A stretch of 64,000 nt of DNA from a virus. Shown here piece after piece: positions 9,801-21,800 of this stretch. Location: IMG/VR virus record IMGVR_UViG_3300010158_000045, positions 1-64,000 of that record; one strand, given 5' to 3'. Position 1 is the first letter of the stretch; each line of letters opens with the position of its first letter. The position numbers and the translations under genes are program-made. The notes beneath the pieces were generated by a model that made no database searches, was not told the origin of the DNA, and saw only the letters and a list, made by a program, of their open reading frames with translations.

Positions 9801-12800
9801 CAAATTAGGAATTTTTCCAAAATTTGCTCCAAAGATTTATTTAGATACAACATTAATAACGCCACGTACGATGATACAAGGTCACGACGGCAGTCAGATT
9901 CTTGCATACAATGATTATCGAGATAATATTATTCTTGAACTGGAAAAACGAATTTTTAATAATATAAAAATAAGTTATGATGCTGATTTATTTGATATAG
10001 ATGATATTATTCCAAGTTATACTAGAAAAACTGATTATTCGTTAGCCGAATATAATCAAGTAATAGCTCCTAGTTTTTATAAATGGATGTCTTTGATAGA
10101 TCAAGATTACACAAAAAATACATCGTTCAGTCCTGCAAATCCTTTTACATATAATTATATAGGCACAGCATCGCCTACTGGTACAGACATACCCGGATAT
10201 TGGAGAGGAATATTTAGATATTTTTATAATACTGATCGTCCTAATTTATGTCCTTGGGAAATGCTAGGGTTTACTTTAGAACCAGAGTGGTGGACTACAG
10301 CATACGGACCAAGCCCTTATACCAGCGACAATTTAGTAATGTGGTCAGATATTTCTAAAGGATTAATTAAAGGCGATGGCACTTCTCCGCCGGTCATAAA
10401 TCCTAAACATATTAAATCATTTTTATTAAATCACATTCCAGTAGATGAATCTGGCAATTTAATTAGCCCGGCAGCCGCAGGCCTTGCTATCGGAGCTTTA
10501 ACTACCTCTATAGAAAATAATTTTAAATTTGGAGATATTGGCCCAGTTGAATCTGCATGGAGAAGAAGTAGTCATTATCCGTTTAGTGTATTATTAGCTA
10601 ACATGTTGTTGTTTCCAGCCCATGCTTTTTCTGTACTGTTAGATAGATCCAGAGTTGTTAAAAATATATCTAATCAAATAATTTATTCACCTACTGGGTT
10701 AGTAATTAAACCTAGCGATGTGATATTACCAAGCATTGCTTCTAATAGTGTTAGAGTACAAACTTCTGGTATTATAAATTATATTGTAAATTATATTTTA
10801 AGTGATAACCTTAAATCATATACTGCATACAAATACGATTTAACTAATATTCAGACTAATTTAAGTCATCGAATTGGCGGATTTACTAGCAAACAAAAAT
10901 TTAATTTAATATTAGACAGTAAAACACCGCTTAGTACAAATAGCGTATTTGTGCCGCAGGAAGACTATACTGTTATTTTAAATAAATCCAGTCCTATTAA
11001 AAAGATTTGTTACAGCGGTGTAGTAATAACTAAACTTGCTAACGGATTTGAAGTACGGGGGTATACTACTACCCAACCTTATTTTGTGTACTACCCATAT
11101 TTACAATCTGGGACAACAGTAACTATCGGCGGAATATCTGAAGCATATACAGTTTGGACTCCAAACGAAAACTATGTTGCAGGCAAAATTGTTCGATACG
11201 TTAATCAATACTATAGAGTTAAAACATCGCATGTGTCTACAGATACGATACAGACTCAGTATTTTGCATCATTAGGAAGTTTGCCAATCATTGGCGGAAA
11301 ATCTGCTGTCTTTAGAAAAACATGGGACCGATCAACTAAGATAACTGTTCCTTATGGAACACAATTTGAAACCATACAAGAAGTAGTAGATTTTTTATTA
11401 GGCTACGGCGAATATTTAAAAGATCAAGGATTCATCTTTGATGACTTTAATGCTAATTTACAAATTGTTACCAATTGGGAAACAAGTGCCAAAGAATTTT
11501 TATTTTGGACCACACAAAACTGGAGTTCTGGTCAGGATAAATGGGACGACTGGGTTCCTAGTAAAGGATTTGCATACAATGACATTGTTAGATACAATGG
11601 AGAATATTATAAAGCTATTCAAAATATACTACCTAACATTGTTTTTCAAATTGCCGGCTTTGCAAAACTTGACGGTTTAAATACACAAGGTAATTCTGTA
11701 TTAAGTTTAAGCCCAGCCGCCGATAAAATAATTTTTAACACTACGCTGAGTGTAGTCGATGACATTCGTAATCAATTTAATGGATACGAAATTTATAAAG
11801 TAGATGGCACGCCACTCGAAGCAATTTTTATAAACTCTTATAGATCTGATAACGCAGTAAGTTATAGTCCTAGGACAGGTGACGGTATATACGGCGCAAC
11901 GTTTTATCTAATACAGCACGAACATGTGGTGCTATTAAACAATAATACAATGTTCAATGATACATTGTATAACCCGCCTACTGGCTATAAACAAGATCGC
12001 ATCAAAGTTTCAGGCTATGTTAGCACTGACTGGTATGGCGGTTTTGATATTCCAGGATTTATTTTAGATTTAGCAAAAATAACAGAGTGGCAAACTTGGA
12101 CTGATTATGATCTAGGCGACATTGTTAAACACAAAGAATTTTATTATACCGCTAGTAAATTTTTAGCAGGATCTGCTAAATTTGTTGACAATGATTGGAT
12201 CAAATTAAACGAAAAACCATCGACACAATTATTACCAAACTGGACATATAAAGCTGGACAGTTTACAGATTTCTATAGTCTCGATAGTGAAAACTTTGAT
12301 AGCGGCCAACAACGAGTGGCACAACACCTTATTGGATATCAAAAACGACAATACTTAGATAATATTATTCAAGATGATGTTAGCGAATACAAATTCTATC
12401 AAGGAATGATTCGTGAAAAAGGTACTCAAAATGTACTTAATAAATTGTTTGACGTACTCAGCGCCGACAATAAAGAAAGTCTAACATTTTATGAAGAGTG
12501 GGCAATTCGTGTTGGTCAGTACGGAGCAAATAACGCATTTGAAAATATTGAATTTACGTTAGATCGAACAACGTTTACTAATAATCCTCAAGGCTTTGAG
12601 CTAGTAAATGCAGTTGAATATAATGTTGTTAAAGATTTTATTATTAGACAAACTCCTAATGACATATATTTAAAACCAGCAGGTTATAATTCATCACCGT
12701 GGCCTTTAAATAAAAATTATCAAAAGTTTTTAAATAATTCGGGCCATGTAAGAAAATCAGAAGTTTTTAAAAGTCTTAAAACTTTAGGAGACATAACAGG

Positions 12801-15800
12801 AATAGATCCTGAAACTGGCGCAAAATACAATATAACAACTTTTGATAACAACTGTTATGTGCATGTTGCGTTTGATGCAAGCTCTTGGAATGTTTATAAA
12901 TTTACAGATTTACAAATTTCAATAACGAATGTTTCTTATGCAAATTCTATTTTAACATTAACTACAAGAAATTTAATAAATCTATCGGTAGGTGATTATA
13001 TAGGCATAAGTCAAGTAGACATACTAACAGGATTTTATCAAGTATCATCTGTAGAATTAAACTCTTTTACACTAGACGCTAAGATTTCTGGTTTCCCAAC
13101 ACCGTTTACCCAAGCAGGACAGTTGGTAATTTATGGGTTTGTTAGTCAGCGTGTAGCAAAACTTGATGATTTAGACAATATTATTACCGCGCAACCGTCT
13201 ACTGGCGACAAAGTTTGGGTAGACGATAATGGCTTTGGAAAATGGGCTACGTTAGAGTACTCGCTAGTCTATAATAAAACTGAGATAGCTAACACGTTTC
13301 CAGCTGATAATTTAAATTTTGGAAAAAATTTAATAATTAACAAAGACGGAAATATAGCAGTAACCGCAATGAGTACTGGCGAAATTCGTATATGGGATAA
13401 GGCCGGGCAAGCAAGTTCTTGGGTTGAGCGCCAAACAATATCCCTGCCAGTTGAATTAGTAGGAACTAATACACCCAATAATTTATCAACAGTGTTGGCA
13501 ATCAGTGATGATGCAAAATGGCTAGCAGTAGGTTCACCGCTGGCTGGCAATATTCCAACAAAATACAAAGGTGAACTTTCAGTAGTAAGATATTATCAGG
13601 TAAAGGATGTTGTCTCTTTTACAAATTCTAGTTCGGTTGCTGAATTTTATGAGTCACTGAGCTTGCATTACGGCGGGTATAATGCTACCACACAAATGCC
13701 TGATCTTACTAAGTGGAAAAAAATACCGTATCTTACTTTAGATGTTAATGGAACACCGTCTTATCTTGCTAACGAAGGTGTAGTTTCTTTATATCAAAAA
13801 GATGGAAACAATATTTTTACTTTGGTAGATCACATTGTTAGCCCAACATCTAGAGACACAACTACATTTACACCTAACGGTTTTGTAAGTGCTAATCTCA
13901 CTGCTGATGAACAATTTGGATCGAGTATTGTTTTTGCTGACAATGTGTTATGGGTATCCGCTCCAGGATATAAAACATTAGATTATACATCTGTCTACCA
14001 ACATTTTTATGCCCCATATATCAAACAAGGCATAGTGAGAAAATTTGCTTACGATCAAGTTATATTTGCAACGTCGGCATATAACCCTGTTGGTTCGTCG
14101 GGCACAACGGTTGTAGTAACATCCACGATAGGTATCCTTCCGAACATGGCGGTGACCGGCACAGGATTTACTAATCAATATGTAGTTTCAGTTATAGACT
14201 CAACACGATTACAGCTCAGTGTTGCCCCAACCAGCACACCCTCAGGAGAACTTAATTTTTCTAACACCTATTGGCATTTAGATTTTACTTTGTCTGGCCA
14301 TCGCGGCCCAATAGGCACTACAAATTTCCCTCAATCGTTTATTCGAAACGGAACAACAGCCACAGTAAAATTTGCTATAGGAACTGAGTTTGATTATACT
14401 TCGCCCTTGTATACAGTTGGCAGTCAGATAACTGTTTCAGGAACTCCTTACAATACGTTTAACGGAACATTTACGGTAACTAGCTGTAGCACTACAGAGT
14501 TAACTTACACCGTGGCAACTACTGCCGACACAGCCGATAACACTCCTTATAATCGCCGGGCTCCGGGCGGCTTTGGTGGCGGTGCTGTCCTATTTGATGC
14601 TGTTGTTCAACCTACAAATAGCTACGGAAATAAATTACGTGTTAGTCTAGATAACAGTAAATTAGTAGTGTCCGGCATTTCAGAAGGTGCATATGGCACT
14701 GTTTATATCTATAATCGTCCTAACTCTGCAACTACTTCTCCAGAATATTTTGTCATTATGGGTGCTGATTATTTCTTTGGTGTAGGTTTGGATTTAAGTT
14801 CTAGTGGAAATTATCTAGCTATTGGAGATATTACAACTAGTGTTTCTAAAATAAATCAAGGAAGTGTTAGTATTTTTAAATTTAATACTGAGTCTGAAAT
14901 ATTTGAACCTTATCAAGTTCTAACCAACCATGCATCAAAATCTTCTGGATATTTCGGAACTAATTTAGGATTCATGAACGGGGAACAAACACTAGTAATT
15001 TATAGCCAAGACGAAGATACTAGTCAAAATACTAAATTTGATGCAAAATTAACTACCTTTGATAAACGATCTACAGTGTTTACAGCAACACATACAAACA
15101 GTGGAAGAATTGATATCTATGACCGTTACTTGACAAAATGGGTTTATAGCGACACTTTAGAAACTACTAATGAAGAATTTGACGGCTTCGGGCTAGGATT
15201 TGCTGTGGGTGCAAATCATATTTTAGTAGGAGCACCATTTAGTCTAGATTCCATATTTAAATCAGGAAAAATTTACGACTACTATAAAAAATTAAATGCG
15301 TTAAATTGGAATGTAGCACACTACGAGATAGAAAAACCAGATCCAAAGAAAATTAAAAAGGCGTTTTTATACAATAAAGCAACTGGAACTTTAATCAAAT
15401 ACTTAGATGTTATCGATGTATCGCAGGGAAAAATTGCCGGCGCTGCCGAAGAAGAAATAAAATTCAAAACATTCTATGATCCTGCAATATATTCAGAGTC
15501 TACTGGTGTGTATACTGTAGTCCAAGATAGCCAACAATCTTGGACTAAATCTCAAGTAGGCATGCTATGGTGGAATTTATCTACAGCTAAATTTATTGAT
15601 TCTTATGATAACGATGTTGTATACAGAAATACTAACTGGAATACACTAGCAACCGGCGCCAGCATTGATATTTACGAATGGGTAGAATCTACAATATTAC
15701 CATCGGTGTGGGATAAACGAGCAGACACTACAGCTGGACTTGCCGCGAATATCAGTGGAACTAGTTTATACGGAGATGCAGTTTATAGTAAGGTAACTAA

Positions 15801-18800
15801 GTTTGATACCATTGCACAAACCAACAAATATACCTATTATTTTTGGGTCAAAAATAAAAAAATAATACCTAATGTTTCTGGTAGATATTTGTCAGCGTTG
15901 GATGTTTCATTGCTTATTTCAAATCCAAGAGGATATAACTATTCTTATTTGGCGTTAACTGGCGCAAACAGTTTTAGCTTAGTAAACGTTGCAAATGATC
16001 TAATTGATGTAAACGTGGTATTGTCTGTAGAGTATTGGACTATAGATAAACTTGACCAGAATATTCATAGTCAGTATAAATTAATTAGTAATGATGCCAA
16101 CACTATATTGCCAACAATAATAGAACAAAAATGGGCCGATAGTTTATGCGGGAATGATTTATTCGGAAGACTAGTCCCAGATCCTGCCCTGCCTCCAAAA
16201 TTAAAATACGGTATTCAAAACAGACCAAGACAAAGCATGTTTGTAAACCGATTTGAAGCACTTAAAGAATTAGCAGACCGTGTAAATTCAACATTAGCTC
16301 TTAATCAAATAGTAAAAACTAGAAATATTTCACGTTTAAAATCTTACGATAAACAGCCTAGTAAGAATACAGGACTTTACGACTTAGTTAAAACAACAGA
16401 AGTTAGTATTCCTTTAATTAACACAGGAGCATTTAGTAAACCAATATTAGGCGAACCAACTATTTCAAACGGAAAAATTATTGATATTCCAATAATTAAT
16501 GCAGGACGAGGCTATTTGTTTGCTCCTTACATTACTATAGTGGGAACTGGAATAGGCGCAAAAGTTCAATCAGTAATTAATGCCGCAGGACAAATTACAG
16601 GTGTTACTATTATAAATTCAGGCGAAGGTTATACTGTTAATACCACTGCATCTATAAGAAATTTTTCTGTATTAATTGAAAGTGATAGTGAAGCAGAAGG
16701 ATTTTGGAGCATCTATTCATATGAACCTTCTACAAAAATCTGGTCTAGAATACAAACACAAAGCTATGATGTAAGAAATTTCTGGGAATATGCTGATTGG
16801 TATGCTCCGGGTTTTAATAAATTTTCTCCTATTGATTATTCTGTGGACAACTATTACGGATTAAACACAATAACTACAGAATTAACACAAATTGTTAAAA
16901 TTAGAAACACAAATGCTGGTGGCTGGAGTTTACTAGAAAAATATGCTAACTCAAAATCTTCAGATTGGACACAATCGTATCGTGTTGTAGGGTTACAAGA
17001 GGGTACGATACAATTGAAATCTTCTTTATATCAAAGTATTAATACACCACTAGGATATGACGGATCAATATACGATAATGTTGTATATGATAATAGCCCA
17101 AATATTGAATTACGTATTATATTAGAAACTTTAAAAGATGATATTCTAATTGGGAATTTAAAACAAGATTATTTAAATTTATTTTTTACTACAATAAGGT
17201 ATGCACTGAGCGAACAGTTGTATCTTGATTGGATTTTTAAAACAAGTTTTATTAAATCAACGCATAATGTTGGATTATTAGACCAACCAGTGACATATCG
17301 TCCTGATAATTTAAGTAATTTCCAAGACTACATTTCAGAAGTTGTTCCTTACAGAACAACAATTAGAGAGTATATTAGTTCTCATACTGCTATAGATCAA
17401 GAAAACACCTTAATATCAGACTTTGATTTACCGCCAATTTTTGAAGATAATTCAAATACAGTAATTAATCCTTATGTTAAGAATGGCAGTATGATAGTAG
17501 ACGATGCTAACATACAAGTTTATCCTTGGAAAAATTGGCTACAAAATGTAGGATTTACTATAACTAGTATTAATATAGTCGACGGAGGCTCTGGGTATAT
17601 TTCAGAACCAGTAGTATCAATCACTAGCGATTCTGGTAGCGGAGCTACAGCAAGAGCATTTTTTGCAAATGGAATAGTTAACAGAATTACATTACTAACT
17701 CCGGGAGCCGGCTACTTATCGGCTCCAACAATTACAATATCGGGTGGTTTGTCGGTAGGCGGAACGCAGGCCACGGCCGCCGCAGTTATTGGAAAAGGCG
17801 TAGTGAGATCTAACTTGATTAAAATTAAATTTGATAGAACTACTTATTCTTATTATGTAACACAACTTTCAGTCACTCAAACATTTGCCGGACGATCTGG
17901 CATTGTACAATTCCAATTAAAATGGGCACCAGACATTAAAATTGGAAATAGTTCTGTAACTGTCGACGGTGTAGTAGTGCTACGAGATTTATACAAGTTA
18001 ACAATAATAACTTCCAAAAAGAATAACACCACACAATATTCTGGTTTAATAACATTCTTGACAGCACCAGCGACTGGTTCAGTCGTCATTGTTAATTACA
18101 ATAAAGACGAATCTTTGTTAAATGCTGCCGACAGAATACAATATTACTATCAATCAAGTAAGAACACAGTTGGATCGGATCTTGCTCAGCTGATGACGGG
18201 GATAGATTATGGTGGAGTCATTATAGATGGACTAAGTTTTGATGTAGCAACTGGCTGGGGCACATTGCCTTATTACAGCGACAAGTGGGACAGTGCTGAT
18301 CCAACATTTAATGATTACATTGTAACAGTGAGAGCCAATACTCATTCGTTTACATTGCCGTATACTCCTTCAACTGGCACACAACTCAATGTCTACTACA
18401 TACAAAAAAATGTAGATGTGGGCGTTTCTGATGGAGTAAATTTAAACTATCCTTTCTCTTTACGGGATACTTTTGTGGAAACAAGCGCAGAATATGATGC
18501 AGTCTCGGTAACTATACAAACTTCTTACGTTGCTCCACCTACTTATATTGCTTCTACCACAATAAGAGTTACCAGCACCGTTGGAATACGTCCAGGAATG
18601 TCAGTGTTTGGCACAGGGTTTGTGGTCGATCCAAAAACTCTTGTGCCATTGCAAAAAGTGATTAGTGTTAATTCAGTCAACAGTACTGTGTTGCTAACTT
18701 CTCCACCAAATGTGCGCCCAGTTGGAGTGTTATCATTTACTTTTAATATTCCCGGTTCTTTTAATTTATACGTTGACAATGCTGACGGTGTATTGGTAGG

Positions 18801-21800
18801 GGATCTAGTATCCACAACAGTTTCATCCTGTTTTGGCAATGATACTGTTGTGGTTGGAGTGGACACAGTTAATAAAATAGTAAAACTGAATCAAATAATT
18901 TACAGGATTGTTCCTTACAATACTACTATAACTTTCTCACGTAAGATCAGTGTAGTTTTTTATAATTACAATGCTATATTGCCATCACCGGCAGCAATTG
19001 GAACTAGAATTATAATAACAGGTGTATTAGATTCTATAAGATTAGACGATCCATACTATGGAGTTGATTTTGATCCAGCGCACCCTGATAATCCGTATCA
19101 AACAAATCAGTCAGCTGTAATGGTTTCTCCAGTAGGTGATAATAATACCAATACTTTTGTCATACCTGACACATTTGATGTGTACGACGGTGATCAATTT
19201 ATTATAAGACAAAGCACCAGTGACGGATCAATTAAACCTCTTGAGCAAGACTATGACACTGCGTTATCTGGCGGCAATATGGTATATAGTACAGCAACGG
19301 GTATATCGCCGGATGAGATTATCGTGGACGGTGATGATCTAATTAGCCCAACTACTAGTCCTGCCCCAGAAGAAGTAGTTCCCGGTCAAATAGTTGATGC
19401 ACTAGCTATTAAAGTGTATGACCAACCTAATTCTGGAAGTGCAAATATTAAAGTAGACAAGTATTTTGCCGACGGTAAGACTAAATCATTTGCAATTACA
19501 CAGACATTTAATAATGAAAGAGCAATTATTGTTAAAAATAATAATGTAATTAGTTCATATACTACAGATTACGTTGTTGATTATAAGAATAAATTAGTTA
19601 ATTTTACTTTTGCTCCAAATGCTGGAAATATTATTAGTATATTCAGTTTTGGATTTAACGGTTCTAATATAATAGACATTGATTCTTTTGTGGGTGATGG
19701 ATCAACTACTGAATTTTTAACCAAAGCACCTTGGCTAACATACGAAACAGGTCTTGTATACGTAAACGGAGTTGCGGCATCAGTTGAATTATTCAAAACA
19801 GATTCAACATATGATTCGGCAAACCGTACAGGAATTAGATTTGGACTTGCTCCATTAGTTGATTCTGTAATCAATTATGTAATTGTTAGTGGAACTCAAC
19901 AAACATTTAGTATAGCCAAGACTGAAACAATTGTTGCCGACGGTGTTAAAAATACATATAATTTATCATACCCAGTGGGAAATACTTTGCCGGCTGAATC
20001 TAATATAATTGTACGAGTAGATAATACGATTTTACCAAATCCAACTAATCAGTATTTTACTATTGAAAATAATAATCTTAGCTACACTATTGATAAGGCA
20101 AGAGCACTTCCTTACAGTATCATAATCAGTAATATTCTAGTATATGTATCTGGAAAAAAATTAAATTTAGGAACAGACTATGTTATCGACTTAGGCGGCA
20201 TAACTGTAAATATAACTAAACAAAATTATAATATATACAAAGGTAAGACGTTAGCTATTAGTATTATACAAACTAACGGCTATACATATTTGCCAGATAC
20301 TCAGCAAATTTTATTTAATACTGTCTACACTCCTTCAAACACTATTGAAGTAATGAGTTTTTATAATCACGATATTTTAGATATTGAAAGGACCGCATTT
20401 AATATAACCACTAACATATCTTATACACAAGATACAGTAGCGTATTTTACCTATACTGGTCTTGGAGCAGGAATTCTACCGGTTGATAGAACAGTACTTA
20501 GTGATGCTTATGTATGGGTAATGAAGAATAATGTGTTGTTAACTCCGTCCGTTGACTATAAGTTGTCAGACAATAAAAAATCTATAATACTAGAAATTAC
20601 ACCAGCTCGTAATGATGTGTACTCTTTGATGACGTTTAACAATAACGTTCTAGTTCCTGGAATTTCGTATATGCAATTTAAAGATATGCTTAACAGAACA
20701 CATTTTAAGAGATTAAGTAAAAATAAACAAACAAAATTAGCAACAGATTTACGTTATAACGATATTGCTATTCAGTTAATTGATGCTAGCAATTTTGATT
20801 TACCAAACACTACACTAAACAAACCGGGTGTGATTGAAATTTACGGAGAACGTATCGAGTTTTATCAAATTGAAGGTAATACATTAAGCCAGTTACGACG
20901 TGGCACACACGGAACTGGAACTCCGAGAATCCATCCTATAGGAACTCCAGTGCAAGATATTGGGCCAAGTGAAACACTGCCGTATTCGGAATCTTCATTA
21001 GTAACAACAGTGATTAGCACTGGTACTAATATTGTGCCTTTACCGTTTGTACCGACAAAATCTGGTATCAAACAGTGGTTTACAAAATTGGGATTCACAC
21101 TCAAAGACAACCATAATGGGGCAAATGGATACACAATCAACGATGTGGTAATTTATAACAATTTGTATTATGTAAATATAAAAACCTATGTGTTTGATAA
21201 GAAGAATATAATTCTTCCCACAAACAAAGTTTATTGGGAACTATACGATACCAAAGTTCCTGTGGGATTTGAACAATGCGACGAGCTTGAAGTTTTCATT
21301 GCAGGGTATAATGACGCAATAGAGTGGATTGAAAAAACAAGTTATACAGTTGGTGTAATCGTTAAAGTGGCAAGTTATACCTATAGATGCATTTCGGCGC
21401 ACACTAGCTCAACAAACTTCCTAAATGATAAAGCCAATTGGCAATTCTTTGTTGGAAATTTAAGATTGAAAAAACAACCTTATAAAGTACATAATGAAAC
21501 AATATCTCCATATAGCCCTGCCGGAGATGTTAAGCTGGATGCAGAATTTGCAGTAGACGGTGTTAGTCCAAGTTTAAGATTAACAAATTTAATACCTGCT
21601 GGCACTCAGATTACTGTAGTAAGACGAAAAGGCACAAGATGGGATAGTTCGTTAAATATTCAATATGATGATAATGCTATTGCTAATTTCTTAAAAGCAA
21701 CACCTGGAATTTGGTATCATGATAAAGTTGTATTGACAACAAGTACAACATTTACGGGAACTTTTGATAATAGTAGTACAGGATTCGATGATAGTACAGA

